Source: Pelargonium tetragonum (Eukaryota; Streptophyta; Magnoliopsida; Geraniales; Geraniaceae). Taken from it: a stretch of 64,000 bases of DNA. Position 1 is the first letter of the stretch. The number at the start of each line of letters is the position of its first letter. The position numbers were made by a program, and so were the translations under genes. This document shows positions 1 through 11,873 of this stretch, one piece after another. Location: positions 106,245 to 170,244 of the forward strand of contig JAYMTL010000025.1 of the NCBI GenBank assembly GCA_036897445.1. The letters are read 5' to 3'. The notes below the pieces were generated by a model, which saw nothing but the letters and a program-made list of their open reading frames with translations, ran no database searches and was not told where the DNA came from.

Positions 1-3000
1 GCCAGTTGGGAGTCGCTTCCTTGTTTCGTACTTTTTCTTGGAGATTCACCTAAACAACTAGACAGGCATTTTTAGTTAAAAGTAGGTGAGGTGTAGAAAG
101 TCTCTTTTCTTATCTGATCAAGTTAACGAAGAGCTAAACCTGGCCTTATAATAAAAAAGGGAGAGATTTCCTTCTATCAGTTTCATTTGTACAAGTTTTT
201 AGGAACACAAGTCAGGGCACTTTTATTTAAGAGTACTCTTGTCATTAGAGCTTAGGTCTTACTGCAGCCTTAAGAGTCTGTTTCTAGGGTTTCCCCATGA
301 TATAGTTTAGGAAGGAGCTCATATAATATAGTAATAGTGACTCGGACTCCTGCTTTTACGGTAACTTTGTTAATAAATTCATATAAGTTTAAGTTGTTAT
401 TATCTGAGAATTTTCTGGTCTTATAATTTGTAATATGTTCCTCTTTCTTACAAGTACCTTATGCCTGGGAAAGTCCTCTAAAGGAGTAGTTTATATAAAA
501 AAGAAGTGGAGCCGAAGTAGTAAGGGGCCCGAAGTAGGAGTCAAGCTTTTTCTTATTTTTCCGATCCTATATTAAAGGAATGATTTTTTTCTTCAGTTCC
601 AGGAATAGGAAGATAATAAGGGGAGTCCCCCAGCTTTTAGTACAAGGTCCTTTAAAGTGAGGGCTTCTTTTTTGGTTTCCTAAGAGCCTTAAATGAAAAT
701 CCCTAGGAATAGAAAGGCTAAAGTAAGGTATTTCGAGTAAGGGTATCCATGTATTAAGAAAGGTTATAAGTCGATAGTTGGTGCTATAGCATATATCTGT
801 GTATTATTAAACTATACTGTAATTCCCTCCCTTTGCTACACGTCAGTAAGAAAGATTTACCAATTATCTAAGCAGGGGATTGTATCCTCCTTAACAATAA
901 GAGCAGAGACCCCGTGGAATTCTACCTTAACAAGTAAACTTTTTATTACTAACTGCTGTGCTTTTATTTTACTACCTAAAAAGGGTTAAAAAGTAAAACA
1001 GAGTAAGGCATTAATACTAGAGGATATACTAATCAGAGTATGTATATAATCGATATAGAACTCAAATACTCCGTAACAAGGAACTCCTTTATAGGATAAG
1101 GAATACAAAGAAGCAAAAGCCCCCACCGACCACAAGGTCCAGCCCCTAGGTATAGCCAGAAAGAGAGCTCCTTATTAGACTAAAAAGAAAAAACGGAATA
1201 AGACAGCTACAAAAGGCAAGAAGAAAAGTTAGTCCTCTAGGTAATCTTATTAAAGAAGCCCACTCTGATATAAGGCCAAACCCTTTGCTTTATGTAAGGT
1301 ATGTAGAGAATAAAGATAATAAAGGATTTTTGATTAATCTTAGTTTAGTGAGTACCCCGCTACTGAATTAAACAATATAAGCTATAACCTAAAGGAGTCC
1401 CTATAGAGAACTATTTACAGTCTGCCCCTATTTTTTATAGGTAGGAAAACTCCATTTGATAAGCGATAAGTCCCCGTTTAATGTCACGAAGCTCTAAAGG
1501 CAGCGAAGTTAGGTATATATTTTAGGTTGAGGATCCAACTTGGCAGTTTTATCTACTCGCGAATGAAAAAGGGGGTTCTAGCTATGCTAAGAAAGGGAAG
1601 CCCCTTTAATTACTCAAAAGAACTTCTTAAGTGTTTTTTTCTGTACAACTTATTAAATTGGCACAGTAGGTAGGAATACTATAGGTCCAGTTACTCCAGA
1701 TCTAAAAAGGTAATTTTACAGGCTTTCTGAAAAGATAAAGGAGAAGTATTCGCTAAAAGCTACCCTGTACTTTGTTGGGCTCCTTAGTAATACAAAAATT
1801 CTAGACTAAAATCCCGTTAAGAATTTAGGGAGAAATCCTTTAATTAATAATAAAATAAGTATAGGGTTATTCTAAAAGTGTATCTGAGGTCTTACCACAG
1901 TTTCACCGCTTTTCTAGTCCTAAAAATTCTCTAACATGGGACACTTGCCTAATAGTTTGCTAATGAATAAAGAAGTATATCTTCCTAATTGCTTTTTTAG
2001 AGTCAAACGCTAAGGCCTAAAAAGGGAGTTTACTTTCTATTAACTATTAAGAAATTACTTCTAATTTCTACTAGGATTAAAGAAACTCTCCGGAAAAACT
2101 AAGTATTTAATTTAAAAGAGTGTTTGCCTCTCCATTCTTTCGTCAAGAGTGCTAAATTGTTGATGCAAAAGTTTATTCACTAAGTGTTACAAGATCCTAT
2201 TATTACCAAATTATTGTCATATCAGCTAGGAGTTATTCACCAAGAGGACCCTCTTCTAAAAAAAACCTAACATTGTATCCACCCTATAACTATTGTGTCG
2301 AAGCCCGCACTCGCTTTTTACTAGAAATAGTTAAAGCTTTTGAAGTTATTATATTCTTGGGTGCCTTCTATCAAGGATTAAACACTTACTTATCTCTTAT
2401 CTTACATACTATATTTTTACTAGGCTTAGTGGTGCAATTTCTTTTTATATTTTAAGTATCTTGGTAAGTATTATTACTGTCATTCGAGAGTTAGAGCTTC
2501 CTTCATTCAAGAGGCCCACCTTATAAAAGCGAATAGAAGCCCATTCTATAATCTATTAAGGACACCCTGGTTGGTGCATGCAAAGACTAAGAGTTTTCTA
2601 GTTTAAAGAGGTAGAATAATCAAAAGGTAAGTCTATTATGAAAAGATATTCTTAAAAGGAACCCGTTGTGAAGCCATATAGGTTCCGGGGTTGGTATATT
2701 ACAAAATAACTAGGACTTAGTTTACACTTGTTTAAGAGATATGCTTAGAAGAGTTCCCTACGAGAGCTTGTATAAGTAAGAGGGTCTCCCCCAAATTCCT
2801 TTCATATTTCACTTTATTAAGTGTATAATACCCCGTTTCTGCCGGTACCCCTATAATATTGTTTTAAAATTCTAATTATTAATACAGCTCGCTTTTTACA
2901 TGATCAAGTAAGGTGTAGATTATGCCAATTCTAGTAAATTATAGTGAATCTTAGCTAAAGCTAAAGTATTCCTCTTTCTGATTGGCTCTGCTTTATTACT

Positions 3001-6000
3001 AAAGGGAAATGTAGGAATTACTCCTTGTGGAAACTCTTACAGTTAACACACTTGTCATATTCTCACCATCTAACGATCTCGTGCATGGCTTACTTCTCTA
3101 TAACTACTCTCTTGAGGGGCACTTTTGCTAAACCTGCAACTGCCTAAAAATTCTAATGCGTAAGATTGACTCTATAAAGACACCCCGGCTACCTGATCTG
3201 GAAAGCTCTAGGAAAGACCTTATTTTTTAAAAGATATGCGTCTAGATAAACAGGATTCTTAGTAAAAGAATCCGAATAAGTTCTAATAAGAGTTACTACG
3301 TATAGCTTTCGCTTAATTCATCTCTCATACATAGGGTCCCTTATTTTATATAAATTCTAAGTTAAAATCTTTTTCTATTGCGGTCAGGAAACCTTTAAAT
3401 TAAATAGAAAGAGATTTTCGGAAAGAAAAGGAGAAGGAATTTTAAAAAATACAAAGGCTAAAGCCGGGGGATGCTCTGGGGTTAGAGATTGTAGGGCCTT
3501 GTTTTTGTACCTGTCTCTTTCGTGAAAATGGAGCATCTAGAACCCTCTGTTCAATCAAATAATGTCAATTTCTGTTTGGTCTTGATCCTGTGGTAATAAG
3601 AATTAAGAGAGCTTTTTAGAATACGAGAAGCTAAAGCAAATTTGGGTAAGTACAGCATCTGTAGAACTGAAGGAAATCTACTAAAGCAGGGAACAAAAAG
3701 AGTACAACACCCTCCCAGAATTCTTCTCCACCCGAGATGCCAAATAAAAAGCAGAGCAGGAGTAAGGCCCCGCTTTTACAATAGACCTAAAAAACCTGAA
3801 ATCTCCGATACTGCACAACATAATTTGTAAAAGTACTTTCCTTAAGAATAAACAGGGTTACAAAATCGGGCTTGAAAGGATCCTTCCTAAGTTACTTTAT
3901 TCCCTACACCTCAGAATAATGAAACCTATTTTAATCAAAGTAAATAGCAAGAACCTAAGTGGTAAAGCACAAATTCTTGGAATTGACAGTACAAGGGCTC
4001 GAGTCCGGCTTACCAGACTTATTGTAATTTATATATAGAGGACCCTGCTGTAGGAATAATCAATATAGAAATAGCTCCCATTATTTATTATTTAGAACTA
4101 GATTTATGCTGTTACTTGACCTACTAAATGTGTCCTTACGAAGCCGAGAATTTCTCCGGGCTAACAGGGGCCGTACTGATATGACAAGATATTTCCCTTT
4201 TATTTCTTCTAAAAGTTTAATTGCATGAGCGCCCGAGTCCGACGGTCTACTAAGTCCAGTTATTAGAGACTACAATTCAATTCCAGTATACACGACTTCT
4301 CCTGGTCATAGGGTTAACCCTGTCAAAAGAAAAGGTCTCAACCTTAAACTGAAGTTAGCTATAATATATAAAAGATCCGCAAAACGATATAAACACCTGA
4401 CCGAGCTAAAGAAAGAAAAATTTGAAGTCAATAAGAAAATGAGAGCTCCTTGCTTACCCGTTTACTTTGTCCTTAACCCAGCAACTCGGACTTCTAGCCC
4501 TTTAGGTGTCCTTCCCTATTTAAATTCTCCCGGTTTTGGATTATAAATTTAATGAATATCGGCTACTAAATCTAAATAAAATGAAAAGATCTTCAAACCT
4601 ATACTATTAAAAGCTTCCGCGGTTATTCCCGGGCTTTCTCTAAGTAGGAACCTTTTCTATTAAATTCTAGGGGCCCCTCAAACGCCTTAAGAAAGCATCT
4701 GGTATCCCCAAAAATTCTTTAGATAATTAGGCACAGAACTTACAAAAACAAGTTAATCCTGTATACTTTTGAACCCTTAAGGTCGGTAAGATTTTTTGGG
4801 AACTCCTCTTAATGCGGGAATAAACTTTTTGCTATAGTACTAGAGTCACTTTATTATGACCTAACCCTTTTTAGGAAGCCTTGAGTCTCCAAAGCGATTA
4901 GACCCTTTTAGAGGTGGTCCTTCTTAATTATTAGTGAATACTGTTAGGTAAAAGCTCCCAATCTATAGAAAAAAAATTCTTTATCCAAAGTAAAATAGAG
5001 TAGACACTCCCTTCACAAGAGTTCCGTACTGAACCCGGCGCCACTCATTAGTATAGTTTGTAATTTCTTTCTTTACCCTAAGCTGAAAGGGCCTTCGAGC
5101 TAGCTCTAATAAGAAGGATTCCAAAAAAGGGATATACTCGGCTGTCCTAAGTAGTTTTTCTTTTACTTTTTAATTTATAAGTATAAGGGCAAGGAGAAAC
5201 TTATAATAGTTAGGCCCGAATACTAAGACTTACGTGAGAAATTGTCTAAGCGAAGTACCCTTTAATTTATAGTAATAAAAGTCATTCTTTATTCCCTTTA
5301 TTTCTAGATATCCACAAAGGGGCCCCATTAAAGCGAATCTAACGCAAAAAAGCACCAGATATAATGAAGCACTATCTCCAAAATAGAAAACCAGGGAATT
5401 CCTAAAAACTTAATTAGTACAAGATTAAAGTAATATAATTAACAAGGATCGGCTTTTGGTGTCTATAGGGCTATTAATTTCTCGTTTTCTTGATTCTACT
5501 AAAAAAAAAGGCAAATTTTAAATAAGACTTAACTCAAAAATCTATTAGGGGCTTTCTGTTGTGTTGTAGTTAGTTGTATCAAGAGCTATTACAACCCTCC
5601 CAATATACCTGAGTCCGCTTTTTCCAGAATTTACCCCGGTTTTGGCAGGCTTTTATAACAAGAGTTAGCTTATATCCCCTAAATCCCAGGGAGCTCCCTG
5701 CTTTATTAACCAAATAGGGATAACTGGGGTTTCCTTTCTTTTAGGAAGTTTTACGAAGGCGAATGTGAACTTAACTTATATCTCTAGAGCGCGAAATTCA
5801 ATTAACGTTATGGTACTAAGTTTAAGGTTTTTCTTAGATTTTTTTACTACCAAAAATTCTTTACATCGGTTAGTACAAAAAGAACTAAAATGTAGTAAAT
5901 CCTTTTGTATAGGACCACAACTTATCTCGTGTATTTTCTTATACAAGCAAGGCCCTCTATAGTAAGCTTGTCTTTGACCTTTTAAAAACTTCTCAGACTT

Positions 6001-7187
6001 TCCAAAAATTGTTTCAACTAGAGTTGCTAGCTATTAGACTCCCCTACAAGACGCTCTTTAGATTTATGACAAATTACACCCAGTTAACCTAAAGTGTACT
6101 TGGCGAATAAAGTAAACAAGTTTCACTTTTGGTTAATAAAAACCTCGGCTTGCTTTGAAAGAAAGATTCCGCTTCGATTGTGTTTTATGTCTTGTAAAAT
6201 GTGAGGGACCGCATTTACACGGTACAATATCATCCTGGTTTTTGTGCTTGGTTAGGCTTAAAATCGTTGAAAGAGTAGGATTAGAAATTCGTAGGTTAAC
6301 CCGTTTAAGGTGCTCTGGAAAAAATCCCTATTGTTAAGTCTGGGCTCACAGGGTTTACTAAGCAAATCGAGGGGTGCCCCTTTTCTTTTTTATTATGGTT
6401 ATTAAGGAAGCGTCTGGTTTAATGTACCATATAAAAATCACTATAACTTTTCAATCCCCTAAAGGGCCTGCCTAATCTTGTTGAACAAAGGAATCCGTTT
6501 TAGTATCAGTATCCTACTACTCCCTTATTGCATTGCTTGAAGGAAATAAAGCTAGAGTAGAGCCCTTAAACACTGCTTTTTCAAAGATGAGTCTTATAAG
6601 GCGTTTATTTAATTATGCCCGAAAACTATGCTCTATACCAAAGCGTCTATAGAATCGAATTCTTAAGTAATTGCTATACCCCACTTGTGTAAACCTACTA
6701 TAGTTATTTGTTTAGATTCTTCTCTTAACATAAAAAATCACTGGGTATTATCTTCCTGTCAGAAGTAGAAATTTAAATATTATTGTGTATTAAATCCGTT
6801 GCTAAATAAAGGGCCTGCTGCTAACCTTCGAAGGAGATTTCTTATTATGAGCGCTTAAGCTAAAATGTTGTTAAAAGTCAAGTTCTAACTCCTTTTTAAG
6901 GGGTAGGTTATAATTTCCTGAAAGCTTTCTAAGTCTAAAAAAGATACCTAACATCAAAAAAATGACAATGACAAGGAAGTCTAAGAACTTATATTGGCAA
7001 ATTTTCCTTTTTAAGACTAAAATCCATATTTTCTCCTAGTTGAGTATGGCACAGAAGATACAGGTTAGTTTGTTTTAAAACGGTAAAGTTATGCCTTGGC
7101 TTTATAGATTTTTTAAAGGAGCATCCAAATTGAAGTCTCTAGTTAGCATAAACCTCTTTGACATAAGGTATTTTTAGCTCTATTCTT
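1..7187. other. No recognisable gene (background)
   Basis: AT-rich background with many short G-run/C-run palindromes. The open frame at 2273-2455 (+) is 60 codons, hydrophobic, begins at TTG rather than ATG and matches no family I know; a frame this short is expected by chance. Other frames of 60-65 codons at 3642-3830, 5765-5962 and 6155-6337 likewise show no domain. A GGGATAAC word near 5717 resembles a conserved LSU rRNA core word, but the flanks do not follow the rRNA sequence. Confidence 0.6.
4669..4678. repeat. 10-bp palindrome AGGGGCCCCT
   Basis: A perfect 10-base palindrome of the dispersed G-run/C-run class. Such cores recur through the background, often with A to the left and T to the right. 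I read them as surviving G/C after CpA to TpA decay rather than as protein-binding sites. Confidence 0.5.
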
Positions 7188-7206
7188 TATATATATATAT
7201 ATATAT
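7188..7206. repeat. (TA)n microsatellite
   Basis: Nineteen bases of uninterrupted alternating T and A. It is a simple repeat with no sign of function, and probably length-variable. Confidence 0.9.
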
Positions 7207-10200
7207 CTTACAGATAGTATTTACACAATTCTTGATTCAAAAGAGGGGCCTTTCATCATAAACAGAGGATTCTATTAAGAAATAAATATAGTAAAGAATC
7301 CATTTAGAATTCCTAGCGGACTTTATTTCAGTTTTAGAACGAGTCTAGATTGGGTTTTTATAAAGCTTGTGGAATTCCATTTACAGGAGTTTTTCAGAGG
7401 AAGCTTTGTTTCCCGCTTGTTAATAAAGAATTTGAGTTTTTCTAATAGTATAAGGTATAAGGATGCATACCTTGTAGTTTAATCTATAAAAAGTGGATGA
7501 CTTTCGTAGTAGGAATCGGAGTTTTGGCACCTTTTGATAAGAAAGCCTTTTAGTATTAGTATAAAGGCGGGGTGGAGCTTTTTTAATGTAACAAAGTAAG
7601 AGAGCCCCTAAACCCTTGCAAGCAAAAGCGCCTTGCCTATATTAAAGAATGGATTAGGTAATGCAATTAATTTTATAAAATCAAAGGGGATTAATCTCTT
7701 ATTTTATAGTTAGTACTACTTTGTTACAAGTTTACAATGTCTAAAAAGGCTCCTAAGAAATAGAGTGCTGTAAGAGAGCGGAACTAGATCTACTGGGAAC
7801 CCTTAGAAAGAAAATAGAACAAGGTTCGCTACTAAAAAGGAATAAGGCCTGAGTTGTCTGAAGTCGTTAATAACGGGCGGCCTAAAGCGTTTGGAGGCTT
7901 CTTGCGTAGTAAACTTTCGTCGGGGTAGTTAGGGTACTCTTTTACACCGTAGTAGTACTAACATAAACTAAAATAGGGATTCGTTCGCAAGGTTAGCATC
8001 GAGCAGCCTATGTTTTTACTTAAGGTCTATTAGAGATCCCTGAAAGAAAAGATAATTTAGTTTAGGGTCCTTTGTTTTTAATAAATTAGAGCGGATAGAT
8101 ATTGATTCATTTTTTTCTTGAATTGAATAGAAACTAAGACTAACACCTAAGAAACCCCTTTCGTTTTTGTATATAATTGAGTTAAAGAGACTCCAAGGAG
8201 CTTTATTGATTTGAACCCGCGGCATTAACTTTAACTTGTGAGTGTTTTAACAAAAATCTTAAGACATAGCTTTATGCTTATTTATTAGTTAAGGATATAC
8301 TATAAAAGATCGATCATAGCTTATTTATTAGTATACGCTAAAGGGAGCTTATAGAGCGCGAGTTTCTATAGACTGGGGCTTTTTTTAATAAGATTTTAAG
8401 GCATAGAAGTTATTGGGCTAAAAGAAAGCCAGCTCAAGGGCGATTCTGTGGAGTTAAGTAAAATTTCTTTTCGGGATTTAATGAGAGGTAGTTCCTAAAA
8501 TTTCTGTGAGATACTCTTTCTTAATCAAACTATTGTTAACTAAGGAAGAATGGGCTAAGCAGTCAGATATTAAAAGCTAAACGAAATCTTGTACAACTTG
8601 CTTCTTTTTTAATAAGAAGAGTTAAGGGACCAGCCCCCTCTGAGCCCGTGTGCTCTTAATTAAGCTTTTGGCAACGAGGACATAAGTAAGAGTTCCCCAT
8701 TAAAACCCCTGTAAAAAAACATTCCTCTTAGAATCTAGAATAGAAGAGTCGAGTAAGAAAAACACGGAGTTCTTTTGTGAAATATTAGAAACATCTTACC
8801 GAGGACTCCTTGTGTTTTTGTGGTAAGATATCTAAACTTTGGATGCTTTAATAAGAGGAAATCCTTATAACTAACTTATACAGTGTATAAGATATAGTAT
8901 TGTATACAGCAAACCAAGAAGCTCTCCTTAAGGGTCACGTAAGATTCGAATTCAATTTTAAGTGTTAGAGCGGTGTGACATCAATGAATTTGCTGGTTCA
9001 AGTCGTGTCAATCATCCTATAAAAAGTACTCATTCCTTCTACCCCTTTTTAGATACTTGATGTTAAAATACAAAAGAATATTTCGCGCTTTCTAATTAGC
9101 CTTGAGTTTTTTCATTTCTATAAAGAAAGAAAATCATTCCTGTACATTTGTAACTTTTATCTAAAACTTCAGAACTAACAAATTTCTGTGTCCAACAACT
9201 GCTTGAGCATTTTTGCGCTAGTTAAGTTCAATTCAGCAGTAACTTAATATTCAAGGGGAAGTTGCCCTACCTTATTCATCCTATACCCAAAAAAATCCCA
9301 ATCATTAATTAAAACTGGAATCCTAAATATTTTCCGAAACGAAATCGCTTAGATAGAATAGATATTATTATTATTTTTCTACCTCTCAAATTTCTAGCTA
9401 TAAGAAAAACTCATAATAGTTTTGTGAGATTTTTAGAAAATCCAAACGCAGTTTTAAAAAGATACTGGGGGTTAGAATTCAATAGGCGCGGCTGGGTCCT
9501 CTCTAAATTTATTGCTCATGTTATCGTCTTATCTGTCGACCTTCTACTCGAAGCCTTGCTCCACGTTACACGCTATTTTAAGGTTAGGGGCATGCCAACG
9601 CATATACCGGACATTCACTGACTTAAACTGTAAAGTCCAGACTCTCGAGTATAGTTTTTCTTGTACAAGGGCTATTCTCCACAAATTATAAGGATAGGTA
9701 TCATATAAGCCTTAACTTATGTAAATATTCTTGGTAAGCTAAAAATTTATGTATACGGTAACCTAATATGGTTACCGCCTTCCCCAGATATCTCATTTTT
9801 TTTGTTTAGCTATTTCTTTTGAACTCCATGTTATATGGGGCTCCCGTAGGATGTATTTCTAACTATTATATAGGTGCCACTAAACAGAGGATCTTTATGG
9901 CATTCCTAAAAAGGTATCGTATAAGGCAGTAAGACAGACTGAAATTTCCCCCAGACCCCTATTATGAGTCGCATTTGCTCTATACTAAATCTAGTAGAAT
10001 ATAGGTATTCCCCTTCCTCGTACGAAACTTTTTCCTAATACTGAGTTAATCCGAGAAGTTCGGCCTAGAGCTTGACGAGAATTTCAAGTAGTATGTAGGA
10101 GAGTAGGAAGCTATATAATAGCTTCTTTCAGTATAGTAAACATTACACAAGTATATAGAAAGCTTTTCAAGTTTCATATTCATAGCCGAGTTTCGTATAA

Positions 10201-10435
10201 TATTGCGTCGTTGTAGGGTTGCCCAAAGGGTAGAATGCTTGATTTTTGTACTTGAGGACTAGCAATCAAGCTAAGCCTTGTGGTGAACTTGCTTTAATAG
10301 CAAATAGATAGAAATTTCTTTGATTAGGTAGGCACTTGCAAGAAATTTGCTTGCTTCAGTAAAAGTAGTCCTAGTTAGTATCCTATATTCTTTAAAAGCT
10401 GAAACCTAGAATACAAAACCGAAAGAAAATAATTT
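7207..10435. other. No recognisable gene (background)
   Basis: Background of the same type as the left end. It holds one copy of the short dispersed word (7655-7670). The 65-codon frame at 9424-9621 (+) lies in a stretch with fewer palindromes but shows no domain. T-loop-like words near 8210 (minus) and 8995 (plus) lack pairing stems and correct spacing, so I do not call them tRNAs. Confidence 0.55.
7655..7670 (+). repeat. Dispersed word, copy 1 (C form)
   Basis: TAGGTAATGCAATTAA. The identical 16 bases occur at 31743-31758. Two further copies (12447-12461 and 31398-31412) share AGGTAATGYAATTAA with T where this one has C, a CpA to TpA difference. The flanks are not clearly similar, so the repeat unit is short or its edges have decayed. 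Confidence 0.45.
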
Positions 10436-11104
10436 ATGTTATCCCCCAAGAATACAAGCTAAAGCATCTCAACTCCACTTTCACTAGCACTCCCTCTTTG
10501 CCAGAACTCCATTAACAGGCTTTCCCAACAAATGCCAAATAACAAGGTCATTTCTACTGCTACAACAAATAGACTCAGTTACTTAATCAGGAATACTGGA
10601 ACTTTCCTAAAACATAGAATTAGTTCTCCTACCTAAATAGTTGCAAGCAACTCCTTAGGCTCGATTTACAAATTCTCAATACCTGGAATACCTAAGACTC
10701 CTGAACCTGCTTACACAGAAAAGACTATACTTGCCAAAGGACTTCATGAACAACTGCTAGAGCTAGGACAGCTAAGATACTAAAGAAAAGAATAGAATAC
10801 ATTTATCTCCTTTAGCCGCACTGTCAATACACAATTATAGGAATCCTTATATCATCAAGATAAACTAACCTGCTTACAAAGGAAATACGAAAGAGATGCT
10901 TTTATAACAATAATTCCAGAACTCCAGTTCATGTATCTATTACAAAAGAGCATTCTATTAAATCTTCTGCCGAGAACGATAAACATAGAAAAGTTGCATA
11001 GAATAGACTCCTTAGCTACACAGACCTAAACTAAGAAATTCAGGGATTTACTCTTTTCAATAAAAGACTATAAATACTCGATGGAGTGTTCTAAACCTGG
11101 CTGA
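10436..11104 (+). pseudogene. UGA-free, UAR-interrupted open frame (island A1)
   Basis: From an ATG at 10436 this frame runs 222 codons to a TGA at 11102-11104. Only six UAA/UAG triplets and no UGA occur before that, where about 15 stops are expected in random DNA of this composition. The predicted chain starts with a Ser/Thr/Pro-rich stretch of about 60 residues, followed by charged amphipathic segments (for example around QRKYERDAF and PELQFMYLL). I recognise no family. The block has fewer G-run/C-run palindromes than its surroundings. Likely a decayed coding sequence in which CAA/CAG became TAA/TAG; an intact gene in a UAR-sense code is the alternative. The frame passes to a different one near 11085, suggesting a frameshift or a lost intron. 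Confidence 0.35.
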
Positions 11105-11873
11105 CATTGATGGAGGGTAAAGACAGACCAAACCCAGTGGAGCTGAAAGCGGAGGCTTCCTTCCGGGAATTGTATTCTTGAGAATTCTTAGTATTCCTAA
11201 GAGTTCTACTTTAATAGAGTTTAGGGAATCCATAATTTATAATAATTCCTAGTTCGGTTTGGTTTTAAAAGGAAAGCTAGTTCCTGCACAAAGCAATTGG
11301 TATAGTCAAGCCCAGAATGAGTAAGTAAACTCATTGACAGTAAATAAAATAAAGAATAGAATTTCCCTCCAAATTAGTTAGTTAGAATAATTAGAGCCAT
11401 AGAAACTCAACTTTGATAGGAATACTTCGAAAACCTCTTAAAAGAGTTGCTATGGAATCTCAAAAGGGGATTTCTTTCTAGTAGATTCCTAAGAAAGAAG
11501 CTGGAAATTGTAATTCGTTGAATTATTAGAACTCTCCTCTTCTCAAGAATACAAGCCCAAGATAATCTGTTTATGTTATCCAAATAACAAAAACCAGGAA
11601 TTATTTAACTACAAAGGAGGAACTCATTTAGCTTTTCTTAGATTATCATCCTTGAAATGCTTTCCATTAGAACATTTCCTTTGCCTTTCTCTCAGCTTAG
11701 ACTTAGATCGGATAGACTTTAACTTGCCGGCTATAACATGCAAGAGAATCCGGTTAAGGTATGTACCTGCAATGAGCTCGCTTCCATTAGCACAAGATAA
11801 AAGGAAGATACTCTCACAGGAAAATATCTGTTAAAGCAACAATTCCTATCTCTAGTTACAAATAAAAATATGA
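11085..11873 (+). pseudogene. UGA-free, UAR-interrupted open frame (island A2)
   Basis: This frame overlaps the end of the preceding one by about 20 bases and runs to a TGA at 11871-11873, about 262 codons with roughly eleven UAR and no UGA. It contains a stretch of about 85 codons with no stop of any kind (about 11580-11834), the cleanest in the block. Near the start is a Gly/Ser-rich segment (SGAESGGFLPG). In the middle, UAR triplets alternate with Leu and Glu codons in a way that would read naturally as Gln. No catalytic motif is recognised. It may continue the frame that ends at 11104 after a frameshift. A second reading frame beginning ATGTTATCC at 11573 overlaps it and is probably a shadow. 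Confidence 0.33.

Noticed and set aside
2273-2455. 60-codon hydrophobic frame, considered as a fragment of a mitochondrial membrane protein such as cox3
   Set aside because: No conserved residues could be aligned, it starts at TTG, and the length is expected by chance.
3950-4020. tRNA-Gln-like sequence (AAGTGGTAAAGCA, TTG in a loop, GGGCTCGAGTCC)
   Set aside because: Order resembles tRNA-Gln, but the anticodon stem has three pairs, position 33 would be C, the T stem has two pairs, and the acceptor does not pair.
5705-5740. GGGATAAC word resembling the LSU rRNA peptidyl-transferase region
   Set aside because: Flanking sequence does not continue as LSU rRNA, and no other rRNA core words are found nearby.
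8950-9030. GAGCGG...GGTTCAAGTC resembling a tRNA D arm and T loop
   Set aside because: Spacing between the two is about three bases too short, and neither stem pairs.
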